DNA of 64,000 bases from Leptobrachium leishanense (Eukaryota > Chordata > Amphibia > Anura > Megophryidae). The notes beneath the pieces were generated by a model that saw only the letters and a program-made list of their open reading frames with translations, had not been told where the DNA came from and did no database searches. Shown in pieces: positions 46,001 to 59,470 of the stretch. The translations under genes were made by a program, and so were the position numbers. The stretch spans positions 13,159,738 to 13,223,737 of the forward strand of contig CM019075.1 of the NCBI GenBank assembly GCA_009667805.1. The letters run 5' to 3'. Positions within the stretch are counted from its first letter, which is position 1, and the number at the start of each line of letters is the position of its first letter.

Positions 46001-46951
46001 GAGGAATAAACCTATGTTTCCTAACTTCAGTATTTTTTCTATATCTCTGCTATCATCCGAATCAAGAACTGACAGTGGTCCTGAGTTTCTCAATTGCCCA
46101 AACTCAAGTGGATAATGAAAAGTAAAGATCACAAATAACCTTGCTTTACCGGTCATCGGTCAAAGGGTCATCCAGACGTGGACCCCTTGCTTGATGTGCC
46201 TAGAGGGGTGTCAGCTATACCCTCCTGACGAGGCCCAATAAGGCCGAAACGATCGTCGGGGGTTGCTGCACCTCTCGTGCAGGGATGACGTCCTTGGCAA
46301 TCAGCACTGGCCACCCTTTCTGGGTGAGAGCAGACTGATTTGCATATGGAAAATTCATCCCTGTAATGGCACAATCAAGCTAAAACCTTGTTTGTGAGAC
46401 CTGAGCGGGCACCCACCGTAGAGCAGGCCATTGTGCTGTTGCTTGTTCTCAGGACCCTCACAAACACCCCCCTTGTTTCTCACTTTACCGGTCACGGCCT
46501 GGAGTTATGGACCTTTCCAGTCCCTCACAGTATGAGCGGCTCCTCGCTAATTCTTTTGGCTGTGGACATGGGCCATAAAGTTGTTCAATGGGGACGTGAA
46601 TAATACAAATGGACCACTTTCTCATAGGTCCTCTAGCACTCAACTATATAGTACAGGTAAAATGGTCACCAACTTTTAAATTTGGGTTGCTAAAAACAGA
46701 AGGAACGTGAGAGGGTGCATGTTCAGCACAGGCGAATAGCAGAAACCCAGCTATTTCTAAGCATACATTGGGATGTTCAATTTCTGTGTTACTTGTGGAT
46801 AAATACTGTATGTTGGCCTCCTGACCCAAATTAACAGATTTTTATAGGCCTAGTCTTGTTTGAAGTTGCCAAATGTCCAGGATGTGTAATCTAGCTCTCA
46901 ATAAATACAAATAAGTAAACCCAGGTTGTCTAATGAGTGAGATGGTCTGAC

Positions 46952-47061
46952 CTTGGACAGGATGGATTCCCGGTGGCTTGTACGCAACAGATATCTGAAG
47001 GCATACTCCTGCTTCTTATGGAGAACCTCCACTTTCTGCTTGTCCTGTAGCCAAGGCCGAC
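46952..47061 (-). CDS. RORC: ROR-gamma LBD exon (helices 9-10 region)
   Basis: Acceptor CCTCAG, 110 bp, phase 2 in and phase 0 out, donor AAG/GTCAGA (weaker than consensus, GTC rather than GTA/GTG). It encodes RPWLQDKQKVEVLHKKQEYA and RTSHRESILSK, aligning with mammalian RPGLQEKRKVEQL and KTHRQSILAK. This helps separate ROR-gamma from ROR-alpha and ROR-beta. Confidence 0.95.
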
Positions 47062-47793
47062 CTGAGGACACATATGAGTCTGTCAAAAAGGGGTCATACC
47101 AGGGTGACAATTATTAATGACCTTCATTACAGTACGGTTTCACTCTCCAGTCGTTACACCAATAAAAAATATCAGAATTGTTTCCTACAATGGCTGCAAG
47201 AGGATGTATTCTCATTTACTGTACCCAGGAAAGCAACAAATGGAGGCGGCAACAGCAAGAAGTCAGTCAAACTGAGCCTTGAGCTCTCATAACAATGTTG
47301 TCGTGGCATGATGATGCACTGTTGACACTTCAAGAAGGCTCAAGCTGGTGCTCCTCTGCCCCGAAAACTCTGGCAGCCCCTTTGCTGCTACCGTGAGGGC
47401 CAGGCTTTGCACCTACCCTGGTTCTCCTGAAATCAACCACTGGTGCTCCCATCTAACAAGCCCTGTGAACCCCTACATAAGGGTGGAGTTCCCAGAGTTC
47501 CTTGCTTCAGCATTACTAATACTTGGTGTGTGTGTATTGCTCCATGTGAAGCCTCCTCCCTCTGAGCTTTGATTTATGTTCCTACCATCCTTGTTCCAGC
47601 CAGCCACCAGTATACCTGCCTGTCCCTGCCAGTCACCTGTGTTCCCTGATTGTTCTCCAGCCTGCCCTATTCCTAGTGCCTTCCAAACCTCACCCTGGTA
47701 CCCTTCCGTTACAGATATCGTGCCAGTTTCTACAACCCCAAATCCCTAATTGTATCATTATACATAGTTACACTTCCCAGTGCCCTTTTTTAC

Positions 47794-47904
47794 CTGGGTC
47801 CAGAAGGATCATGGAGCTGATAAATGCTATTTCGTGCTCCGATAGGTTGAGTGCACACAGGGAGTGACAGAGATCAAACATAGAGACAATCAGATCACTG
47901 CATC
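47794..47904 (-). CDS. RORC: ROR-gamma LBD exon (helix 6-8 region)
   Basis: Acceptor CCACAG, 111 bp, donor G/GTAAAA. It encodes GCSDLIVSMFDLCHSLCALN and LSEHEIAFISSMILLDP, closest to the ROR-gamma sequence CSELISSIFDFSHSLSAL. It joins its neighbours in frame (2 bases, 36 codons, 1 base). Confidence 0.95.
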
Positions 47905-48076
47905 CTGTGGATGATAAAATGAAGAGTGTGTCATTACAGTAACATAATGTCATGTGGAAAAACTCTTTTTCAAAGCTGGTTTCTATTGGAGGGGTTACAT
48001 GTCATGTAGCTTTTTGACTGTGAACCCTTTGTACCCCAAGCCAATGTTTTATTAGGTTTAGGTGCCCACCACTTAC

Positions 48077-48184
48077 CCAGTGATTGGAAGATCTCCAGTG
48101 GAGCGTACTTGCCCTCGAAAAAGACGGTGCTGTTGTAGCCATTGAATGCACGGCTCATTCGGATCAAGAGCACCTCCATGACGC
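48077..48184 (-). CDS. RORC: ROR-gamma LBD exon (helix 5 and beta-turn)
   Basis: Acceptor TTTTGTAG, 108 bp, donor G/GTAAGT (consensus). It encodes [14 protein letters not shown] and [20 protein letters not shown]. The FFEGKY form is that of ROR-gamma, whereas ROR-alpha and ROR-beta have YFDGKY. This segment lines the ligand pocket. Confidence 0.96.
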
Positions 48185-48245
48185 CTACAAAATGAGAAAG
48201 GGATCTGTGGGTTGACATGATCGTATATAAACGCTTATATTTCAG

Positions 48246-48590
48246 ATTTCCTGCCTGTGTGGCTTGTGCTACGTGGGGAAGAATGACACTTCACTTCGAG
48301 AAGGAATACGTGGGCATCGGTCATCTATTAGGACGACGTATAGAGATGGAAAGGGCGTTAAACCAGTGGCCAGGCACTTTCTGGAAAAGGGCCACCAACT
48401 CCCCTCCCTCAAATTCACAACAATAGACCACGTACCCCCCTTAAAAGAGGGGGGGTCGCAGCAATTTGTTACTTCGTAAGGAGGCCTTTTGGATCAGAGA
48501 ACTGAGCACGATATATCCTCGAGGATTGATTGAAAGATTTACACTTCAACCTTTTTTGTGGTCAGCATTTAGTAATTTTTATAGTGTTCC
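48246..48590 (+). pseudogene. Penelope-like element GIY-YIG endonuclease fragment
   Basis: The plus-strand translation reads [11 protein letters not shown], then LREGIRGHRSSIRT, VARHFLEKGHQLPSLKF and TIDHVPPLKEGG. After a one-base frameshift near 48,465 it continues LLLRKEAFWIRELSTIYPRG. This order of a Cys pair, YVGK, R...H, PVARHF..GH and EAFWI..L...P.GL is that of the C-terminal GIY-YIG domain of Penelope-like retroelements. It lies in a RORC intron, opposite to the gene, and nothing of the reverse transcriptase is visible. Confidence 0.85.
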
Positions 48591-48599
48591 TCTCTGAAC

Positions 48600-49845
48600 T
48601 AGAACTTTTTGAGATATATTCAACAGCAAGTTAGTAAAAGCAGGGGATGTATCATGAGTTTGTAAAGGGTTGAGGTAAACCACAGTTTGGGTATTACCAG
48701 GCTCTCGGATACATTTATCTGTGTTCCCTTGTTCAGTGTCTTTGGTGAATATATGGTATAGTTGATAAGATATGAGATGAAGTTTAATTCCCATATTGAG
48801 AAGTCCTGGAGTGCCACTATCTTTTGGATTGTACAGTAGCTTGGTGTTTGTAACAGCAACTGGGGTGTACTGGTCTCCAGCTTGTGTACCAGGTCCCAAA
48901 GCTGCTACAACGTCCGTCCCTTCTCTTCAGCCAAGCTGATTCTCAGCAGCTTCTCTTCTCACAACCCTCAGCCAGAACTTGGGGGAGTGCAATATATTTA
49001 TATGTATCTCTCCCCAAAACACCAGACACACCGCTTAGCACAGGGGAAAATGAATGGAAATGAGAGCAGTTTTATGGACAACGGACGGACGGACGGGGGG
49101 GGGGGTAACATGACACAATCAACCGAATACATTATGTACATAAAGTGGAGTTGAATTCCTAGAAGCCTAATTAGTTACACAATAGATGGGATTAACAAAC
49201 ACAGACCATCAGATTAATCTACGCACATACAGATAGAGAACAATACGACTACACTGTATCTCTAACACAAACTAGCTCCTAAAATACAGTTTCAAGATAA
49301 ATGTATTGCTAACTCATTAACTGTTAGGTGACCCTTATGCCCATTGTCCTTGAGAACTGGCTTTGCCAAATGGGTCCACAATCTCTTGGCAGGAGGCCAG
49401 CCTCCACACCTCTCCAACAGACACAGAGGCCATGTAAAGTGTGGGCAAGGGTGCCAAGGAGAGTGAGGGCACAAAGGTAGAGGGAGCTTTGGTTACAGTG
49501 TTGCACCGGGCAGTGAATTGGTGGTCGTGAGTGCTGCATTCCCACTGGAGCATATTTCACACTAGTTATGTTTGGTGTAAATAAGATGCATTGTTCTTGA
49601 CCTAAAATATATTTTTATTAAAATAATTTACCCCCGCGTCCTGAAATCCTGTTAAAAGTCTAAAAGTAGCCTGAGGTCTGGCTCTGCCTACTTCGACATT
49701 CACTAAAATGCAAGTGTCCGTCTTCGGCCATTTGAATTGTCGGTTTATGTGCATGAGTTTTGGTGAACTCTACACAAATGAATGACGAGCCTTATCCTTG
49801 TTAGGTGGAAGCTGAATAGAAGACATAAATTGATAATGTGATTAC
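48600..49845. other. RORC intron sequence
   Basis: No further gene or clear repeat recognised in this part of the intron. There is a poly-G run after GGACGGACGGACG at 49,082-49,104. Confidence 0.5.
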
Positions 49846-49978
49846 CAGCTTTTAGGAGGACGATCTGGTCATTTGGATTCAGTTCCATGAAGCCGCTCAA
49901 CCGTTTGGCAAATTCCACAATGTATTGGATGGCTTCTGTGACGTGACACACACAGCGCTCCCACATCTGGTCCATGGA
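49846..49978 (-). CDS. RORC: ROR-gamma LBD exon (helices 3-5, signature)
   Basis: Acceptor TTCTTGCAG, 133 bp, phase 0 in, donor G/GTAATC. It encodes [20 protein letters not shown] and [20 protein letters not shown]. This contains the nuclear-receptor signature (FAKRLSGF...L..NDQI.LLK) with the charge-clamp Lys region. Positions equivalent to human Cys320 and His323 of the pocket are conserved (ERCVCH). Confidence 0.97.
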
Positions 49979-50451
49979 CTGCAAGAAGGACAACAAAATA
50001 TGGTGACCTCTGACCTCCCTTTTGATAAGTACCAGTTGAAGAACATACTGCTCCATGATCACCTTCCAACAATGAATAGCCTATCCAGCCATTCACTGTT
50101 TTTTAGACATTCGTGATCTATCCACCAGTGTTTCAGGCTCAAGGTAATGTTTGTTGTCCCTTTAGTATATTATTCATTAACCCATGAGTTGCATATCTCC
50201 TGGTATTTGAACATTTGTAGTGGCATAATCTCTATATCTTACACATAAAGAAGAATTCCTATCCGGCTGTTAGACTCTAGTTCAGGTCTTGGCAACCTTT
50301 GCACGCTGGATGGTTTGGAACTACAGCTAAAGAGTGGCTGAGCATCCTAAGGAAATGTAGTTCCATATTGTGTGGGGCGCCCAGGATGCGTACATCAGTT
50401 TCCCCATTTCATTGTTCGCTATTTACGGCAGGACTAGTCATTTTGTATTAC

Positions 50452-50573
50452 CTTCTGCTGGAAGCTTTGCACCTCCTCCTGGGAATAGGTCTCCCACCTC
50501 AAGACCTGCAGATTATCCTGGCGGTATCGGCAGGTCTCCTGGTGTGCTAAAACTACGTTCTGTATCAGCAGGT
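50452..50573 (-). CDS. RORC: ROR-gamma LBD first exon (helices 1-2)
   Basis: Acceptor CTCCCACCAG, 122 bp, donor AAG/GTAATA. It encodes LLIQNVVLAHQETCRYR and YSQEEVQSFQQK, aligning with the mammalian HLVQNVCKSYRETCQLR and FSREEVTGYQRK. With the preceding exon the junction reads TEL-N-LLIQNV. Confidence 0.94.
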
Positions 50574-50742
50574 CTGGTGGGAGAGACATGGGAGTGAAGG
50601 AATGAACACAACAGTGGCAAGGAGATGGGATAGAGGTAAACGTCAGGGGTACAAAATAATAAGGGAATGTCAGGAATGATGGCAAGAGAGAGAATTTTGT
50701 GTGAAAGCATTGACTGAAATACATCAATGAGACGGGTTTGGG

Positions 50743-51366
50743 TCAAAATCCCTACAACCAGGTTCCCTAATGCCAACTTCCCTACACGGCCAACTTCCCT
50801 ACACGGCCAACTTCCCTACACGGCCAACTCCCTGATGGCCAACTACCCTACACAGACAACTCCCTGACGGCCAACTTCCCTACACGGCCAACTTCCCTAC
50901 ACAGACAATTCCCTGACGGGCAACTTCCAGACATCCAAAATCCCAGCGGCTAACACTAACCCTACTCGCTAACCCTAACCCCCCTAAACCTAACCCTAAC
51001 CCCCTAAACCTAGCCCTAACCCCCTAAACCTAGCCCCAACCCCCTAAACCTAGCCATAACCCTAACCCCATAAACCTGGCTCTAACCCTCCTAAACCTAG
51101 CCCTAATCCCCCTAAACCTAACCCCCCTAAACCTAGCCCTAACCCCATAAACCTGGCTCTAACCCTCCTAAACCTAGCCCTAATCCCCCTAAACCTAACC
51201 CCCTTAAACCTAGGGTTAGGGTATTAGTTTTAGGGTTAGCCGCTGGGATTATGGATGTCTGGAAGTTGGCCATGTAGGGAAGTTGGGATGTCCGGCACTT
51301 GTTCTGTCTGGAAATTGGCCGTCGGGATATTGGCATTAGGGAACCTGGCTGTAGGGATTTTGTCCG
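50743..51366. repeat. fold-back repeat with telomere-like core, in a RORC intron
   Basis: The left end TCAAAATCCCTACAACCAGG and the right end CCTGGCTGTAGGGATTTTG are inverted copies. The left arm holds a tandem CGGCCAACTTCCCTACA repeat (50,770-50,900). The core (50,944-51,208) is CCCTAA-rich, in words such as CCCTAACCCCCTAAACCTAG. It flips at about 51,209 to TAGGGTTAGGG. I do not recognise the element family. Confidence 0.75.
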
Positions 51367-52570
51367 GCACCGAATGAGACAGTCATATAAAAAAGACTAG
51401 GGCATTATGGAGTGAGGGATTGAGAGAGTTATTACTAAAGGTAACACATTCAGAGTTGCTTGGTTGGATCTTCAGGTTTATTTATAAGATGTGGGAGAAG
51501 GAATGAACAAATCAGTGACAATGAGACAGTAATAAAATGGTCAGGCGTGCAGGAATACGAACATAGGGTCTGTGAGCGATGGAAATGATGGAATGAGGGA
51601 GCTGTGTAAGAGACGCGGATAAGAAAACAAGATCAGTATGACTGACAGGAAGTAGCGTAGGAATGAGAGAGGAATAAAAACAAAAACACACAGACGAGAT
51701 ACTGTAAAAACGGAATGATATAAGCAATGGAATGGGCGACGAGAGAAGAAATGAGAGAGTGACTACAAGGCAAGCAAGGGAATAAGTGTGATCTGACAGA
51801 GGCAAGAGTAGTGAATGAATGATGATAAACTGTCTGAGGTAGAAAGGACTGAGAAACTAGACCAGTGTAAAGGTACCAGGACAAGGAGTGCAATAATGAA
51901 AATTAGTTTTTGAAACGGGGAAGAGCGAGGCATTGAAAGAAACGAATGAAAGAGGAGTGAGAGACAGAAGGGAGGGTGGAATGAGACAGAAGAGTCTTAG
52001 ATTGACTGGAGTGAGAGAATTAACAATGAAACAGTCATTGAGTGAGACAAGTTTGACTGTGAAACACTGGCGAGAAGGAGTAAGTAAGGAGCAAAAAAGT
52101 AGGAGTAAACAATGCAGATTTCACAGGGAAGGAATGAGAAGAGGCCTAGTTTGTGTCAAAAGTGAAAGAATAACAAAAAGTAACTCTGGTTGGACCAACT
52201 ATTGAGCAGCGGAAATTTAGATCAAGGGGGAGATAAAGGAAAGGTTATTATCAAGGACAAGGTGTAAGAAAGGTGTAAGTGAAAAAGAATGGAGTAGCCA
52301 AAATTCAGAAGTGATGAAATAAAAAGTGAGCTAGACAGGAGAGACATAGCGAGGTTTAGATGGATATTGATTGGTTGAGAAATAAGAGATACCTTGTATG
52401 AAATGAGAGAGTAAGCAAATGAATGACAGGTTGCTGAATGACAGGCGTATGAGTGTTGGAGTGAGGAGTGTTTGTTTATTATGGATGAATGAAGGTGAGA
52501 AACTGTCGTATAATGAAAACGTTAGGTGCACCTTAATTAGTCACAGTAAGTTATTTGAGAAGCAGCATGA
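51367..52570. repeat. purine-rich degenerate repeat tract
   Basis: GAATGAGAGAG, GAGTGAGACA and similar words recur throughout with drifting spacing, suggesting a very old tandem repeat. There is no coding region on either strand. It lies in the RORC intron between the hinge and LBD exons. Confidence 0.55.
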
Positions 52571-52633
52571 TGAATGTTAATGTTTTGGCCAAAAGTTAAA
52601 TGGTGAGGCCACCAAGATGAATAATATGCTTAC

Positions 52634-53101
52634 TCAGCTCCGTGCTGGACACCACCATTTCTGGTGTTATTGAGCTGCCATAGTTCAGATTGCTGTATGT
52701 TTCTGGATTATGGACGGGGTACAGTCTTTGGAACATGGTGGCTCTTGAGTGCTCCACTTGAATCTGTTGGTCCCTAAAGTAGATCTTGCGAAATGTGGCC
52801 TCTGTTGGTAATTTCTCAGAGCTGTGAGGCTGATGGAGAACATTATCCTTCTGCAGGTGTGTTTTAGATGCCAAGTTGGCGTGCACGGAGCAGGACGACT
52901 CCCATCTGTTCTGGTTGCTCCATGTTTGGACGGGATAGGCCTCGGCCAGTCTTGGCGAGGTACATGGTTGCTCTGTGTCTTGAGCGTTTGAGCCACGAGG
53001 GTTGGTGAGAATCTCCGTCCTCTGCTCCTTCAGACGATGCTTCTGAACCTCAGCTTGTAGAATTTCCCTTTGTTTCTTGGACATTCGGCCAAATTTTACA
53101 G
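52634..53101 (-). CDS. RORC: ROR-gamma hinge exon
   Basis: Acceptor CCTTGCAG, 468 bp, donor A/GTAAGC. It starts VKFGRMSKKQREILQAEVQK, the C-terminal extension of the ROR DNA-binding domain, which contacts the AT-rich 5' half of the response element. The rest is a hydrophilic hinge rich in Ser, Gln and His with little conservation, ending SSITPEMVVSSTEL. The frame is open throughout and joins both neighbours in phase (2 bases, 155 codons, 1 base). Confidence 0.94.
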
Positions 53102-53817
53102 CTGCAAGGATGACAAATATTTCAAACAGAATGCAGCCACCGATACACTTAGCAACAGCCAAAGTTCTGATCTCATTCATAAGGCTGAGTGGCACTGGTA
53201 TCGATAGTGGAGATAAAATCCTTGCTGATGGTAGCACAATCTATGCCTTTGATCTGTAGTTTCCTTTTTTTGGCCATCGTCAAATTATAAATTTATTGGG
53301 GAACCCTTGGATGCTCGTGATAAAACATTGGACTCTTGTGGGTCTTTCCAAGACTCAACAATATTTAAGACACAATGCAAGCCCACCCTTTTTACGTTAC
53401 GCAAATTGGCATTTTGGAATCTAACCATAACTGCAGGTCGAGCTTGCCTCTTCACTGTATTCTGTGATACAAGGTTATCACGGTGAGTACTGATAGACTT
53501 ACAAGACCCACCAGGTTATACCTACTAATCGCTCTTCTTCAGTTCCGTTCAGCTATACATAACTAGACCCTCTGTAATTTTTCAAATAGTCCTGTGTTCC
53601 TGTTTTATTCTATGTGGTCCATGATGTCCTTCATGAAAGTATCAACATAGGGTCATCAACCCTTCAGGACGTACTCAGTTTCCGAATCCTCATCCACTAC
53701 CCATGACCCAAGGTCGTAGATATCAGGATTGAAGCAAAACTCTGCAAAAGCCAAAGAGCTTTCCACCCTAACAACAGTCTTTCGACCAACAACTCCTATT
53801 TTATCATATTTGATTAA
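53102..53817. other. RORC intron sequence
   Basis: Nothing recognised besides intron sequence. Confidence 0.4.
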
Positions 53818-54086
53818 CCCTTTCACTGCTGAGGACGTGTGGGGAACGTCCTCATTGACTCCTAAGGAAAGATAGGGGTGGTGATAAGTGTTCCTTTGAT
53901 AACTCCTGACTGTTTTCAGCTAGCAGGGTCATCTTTGGTATCATTAGAAAGGCCAGAGCATGGCCTTTCCAATGATACCAAACATGACCATGATTAAAGT
54001 AAAGAAAAAAATAATAACAATAATAATACAAAAAAGAAAAAAAGTGGGTTTTTTTTAAGCCGTGAAATGGCTCAGCAGTGAAGGTG
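53818..54086. mobile_element. piggyBac-like MITE, copy 2
   Basis: It is flanked by TTAA (53,814-53,817 and 54,087-54,090). The inverted ends are CCCTTTCACTGCTGAG and CACCTTCACTGCTGAG (right end reversed). A central hairpin, TTTGGTATCATTAGAAAGGCC against its complement (53,934-53,982), has one mismatch. It lies in the RORC intron between the second zinc-finger exon and the hinge exon. Confidence 0.85.
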
Positions 54087-54388
54087 TTAAAAAAACTGTT
54101 GCTGGTTGAATGTAGCCAGGTCTGCTAGTGGTGTTGGGATAGAGGCATCTTATGGGTTGACCACCCACCAGCGCGTTTCATTGAGTCACCCTATTGCCCG
54201 ACACTAGATTGCTTTAATCTTTTATGGCCTTGGTTGCTTCTTGGCAGCGTATGACAATCATTACCTCGGTCTCATACATGAACCACCCTGTGCCACTACT
54301 TTTTCTCCCTCTATACACCATAGGCTCCTGTCACACGTTGTCTTACTGAGATGCCGCTTTCTTAGGAAGCGCAGAATAGGCAGCTTAC

Positions 54389-54530
54389 CGTTCCTCGACA
54401 TTCCCAAAGACAGGCACTTCTGGAGTCGGCAGTGCTGGCAGCGGTTTCTGCTCGATCGATCAATCTGGCAGCTTTGCTGTTGACTGCAGGAGTAAAGAGG
54501 CTTACCCTGCTGGCTGCGTCGGAAAAACCC
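54389..54530 (-). CDS. RORC: ROR-gamma second zinc-finger exon
   Basis: Acceptor TTTCCCACAG, 142 bp, phase 0 in, donor G/GTAAGC. It encodes [28 protein letters not shown] and [15 protein letters not shown]. The four zinc-binding cysteines (C-x5-C-x9-C-x2-C) are present, as is the ROR-typical [12 protein letters not shown]. The segment GKPLY, where mammalian ROR-gamma has CNAAY, is a local divergence outside the zinc ligands. Confidence 0.97.
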
Positions 54531-56528
<1,998 letters not shown>

Positions 56529-57433
56529 CAGGGTTATTCAAGGAGTTCCGAATGGCTGCCGAAAGGTAACCGACGCTGAAAATCAGCGTTCGGTTACCTT
56601 TCTTGGCCATTCGGCTATTCAGAGAGCAGTCAATTTGCCAAATGTTGGCGAGTTGCCTGCACATACGGTGCCTGTTCGAGGGCAGTGAAATCCCCATAGC
56701 TTCGTCTATTCAGAGAACAAAAAAACAACAGTGAAAACTTGCCGAATTGCCCTGCCATTCGGTTGCTTCATGTGGCAGATTTATTCAGGCGAATCCCATA
56801 GGCTTCAATGTTAAAAATATTCTGTTTTTTATTCAGTATCTAGTAAACCATTTATTATAATATTCTGCAGTAAAGAGTCTCTTTATTTATAGATTTTTGG
56901 GGATATTTTAAGCATTTTTCGGGATTTTTTTGCCAAAACATTTTTGCCGATTTTTTTTTTTTAAAAAAAAAATTTTAATCGTTTTTCCTTTTTTCTGTAA
57001 CAGCCCTTTTTATCATCATTCATTGGATTTTATATGTAAATTTCAGACATTTTCGCTCAGTAGTTTCTTTGCAAACAGCGTTTCACTTTTCAATCATTCA
57101 TGCAAACTGTTTTTTTTTTAAACTCCATTCGTCTGCGGTGTCGGGTTTTTCCAGCGGCTGCGCTGCATGTGATCGGCTCCTGCTCGGGTTTCTCCGGTGT
57201 GTTCGGTGAGCTTAATCCAGATGTTTTTGACGGTTTCGGTGTGCCTTCGCCGGGTTTTGCGGTGAGTTTTCACCGGGTTTGCGGCGACTTTTCCCTGCAT
57301 TACGGCGGCCCTGTGGTGCTTGCTGAATACACCGCAGGGTCACCAAAATGGGATCGCCAAATCGTGCCGAATTGAAGAGAACGAAAAGTCACCGAACGTG
57401 CGGTGACTTTTCGATTCTCTTTGAATAACCCTG
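56529..57433 (+). mobile_element. MITE family A, copy 6
   Basis: A 905-bp copy with termini CAGGGTTATTCAAGGAG and CTCTTTGAATAACCCTG, with TA on both sides. It includes the hairpin AACGCTGAAAATCAGCGTT at 56,570-56,590 and the CGGTGCCTGTTCGAGGGCAG module. This is the most complete copy in the window. Confidence 0.9.
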
Positions 57434-58179
57434 TAAATTGCTTTTAAGAAATTTTTAAGGGTTTTCCAATGAAACCTTTACATCCTAGTGTTAACGTTTG
57501 GTGTTTTTTTTTTTTACCTGTGGGAGTATACATAGGAGTGTTTCGATGTTTTTTTACATTAATGAACAAATTAATAATATCTTCTATAAAAAAATATACT
57601 TTCCAATTTAAATGTATGCGGATCAGGAGGCTGCATGGTTTGCGAGATCGATTGGCGCCATTTGTATTTAGAATTCTATTTCGGAATTTAACTGAAAAGG
57701 TTTTTGAAAACAAACCATAAAAGAGCATTTTACTTCCGAGGATATGAAAGCAGATGTTTTGTTGTTTTATCTTTTTTCTTTATCTCTATACGCCTTTGTT
57801 TAATCTGCAGTGTTACCCCCCCTGTGGTCTACGGGGAGGATGAGTAAGTAGTATTTTGGTTGCAGGTGGCACACTATAAAGGATTTTAGTTTGGAGGAGT
57901 GTTACAGCAACTCTGAGTTGACATTTGTCATATCTGATAATAAAAATATATATACAATCTATATAAAGATGCCATTACTAACAAATCCTACTGATATATA
58001 TATATAAAACCAACATTTGTGTCTCCTGGTGTATGTGTATATGTATGTGTGTGTATATGTATGTGTGTGTATACATATATACACACACACACGCGATAAA
58101 GACTCTGTGGACGCTGAGACATTGACGCTATGATTGGACTTTCAAATAATGGTGTACCCATGGAAACTTAATAAAGACC
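57434..58179. other. unassigned AT-rich sequence
   Basis: No gene recognised. There are (AT) and (GT/AC)n simple repeats at 57,994-58,008 and 58,020-58,092. Confidence 0.4.
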
Positions 58180-58440
58180 CGAGGTTGCCTGCCATGACCC
58201 CTCTCTGTACATCTCCTGCTCCATCTTCCCAATCAGCCCACATGCGCCCCCGCTACTTCACATACTCCAGGTACCCTCACCTACTGTGCCACCCCTCTCC
58301 TCTTAGATTGTAAGCTCTCGAGCAGGGCCCTCCCTCCTACTGTTCCGTGTGTGTAATGTGTATATGTATTTGTTTTTCTGTCTCTCCCATTGTACAGCGC
58401 TAAGGAATCTGTTGGCGCTTTATAAATGCTTGTAACTGGA
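58180..58440 (+). mobile_element. L2 LINE 3' end fragment
   Basis: AGATTGTAAGCTCTCGAGCA, then TTGTACAGCGCTAAGGAATC and TTGGCGCTTTATAAATGC are the classic L2 3' untranslated region and terminus. Confidence 0.85.
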
Positions 58441-58481
58441 TTATAATTAAGGAAGGTGCTATTAGGGGCATGAAGACTATA

Positions 58482-59150
58482 GGGGTTATTCAGAGAGAGC
58501 CAAACTGGCCCCCGAAATTGCCCGAACAGTGAATTTCCCCATACAGTGCAATATTGGGGCTATTCAAAAAGCTGGTGATTCGCCAAATATTGGTGAATTG
58601 CCAGCGAGATACGGGTGATCTTCGACAGCAGTGAAATCCCCCATAGAGAAGCAATGGTTAATCTAGTCACAGGCTCCGAACAGCAGAGAAAAGTTGCCGA
58701 AATGCCCTGCTGTTCGGTGTTTTCATTCGGCAAGTTTATTCCGGCAAATCTCATAGACTTCAATGTTAAAAATATTCCCTTTTTATCTCCATATCTAATA
58801 AACCATTTATTCTTTTAATTTGCAGCAAAAAGTCTCTTTATTTATTTATGATTTGTTTAGGCATTTTTCTGGATTTTTCGGCAAATATTTTCTTTCCGAT
58901 TTTTTTTATTATTTATAATAGTGTTTTTTTCTTTTTTCTGTAACAGCCCTTTTTATTATCATTCATTGGATCTTTTATGTTAATTCCAGACTTTTTTGTC
59001 CAGTAGGGTTTTTGCAAACTTTGTTTAAAATTTCGAAAGAGTCAATGTCCTTTTTTTTACCCCATATGTCCGCTTTTTCCGTTGACTGGTCGGCGTTGTG
59101 TTCGGCGGATCGTCGGCTTTTTTCAGACGCATTCCGCAGGTTCTAAGGTA
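58482..59150 (+). mobile_element. MITE family A, copy 7 (right end missing)
   Basis: It begins AGGGGTTATTCAGAGAGAGCC and follows the family through CCCCATAGAGAAGCAATGG and AATAAACCATTTATTCTT to the GTCGGC-rich right half, then fades at about 59,150 without the right terminus. Confidence 0.75.
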
Positions 59151-59394
59151 TTTGATTCCCCCAAGTGCCCCTTGAGTGACTCATATTTCCCTTGTTACAA
59201 ACTGAGTGCCTGTTTTTTATATATATATATATATCAATCCAAGGAGTTTCTCTCTCCAATTTGTTAACATATACTACTGGCAATTTTTTTATTTTTTTTA
59301 TATATGTATATGTATTTGTAATTAATGTTTACCTTTATTAAATCAATAAGTTTACTAAATCCTTGTTTCTTATCGATCTCCATGTGTCAAACGT

Positions 59395-59470
59395 AATTTT
59401 TTATTTCTTTTGTCCCACCTATTGTACTGCTCTATGCAATATGTTGCCGCTTTATAAATAATTGTAATAA
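59395..59470 (+). mobile_element. L2 LINE 3' end fragment
   Basis: ATTGTACTGCTCTATGCAAT, ATGTTGCCGCTTTATAAATA and ATTGTAATAAAAGG match the L2 terminus. Confidence 0.7.
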
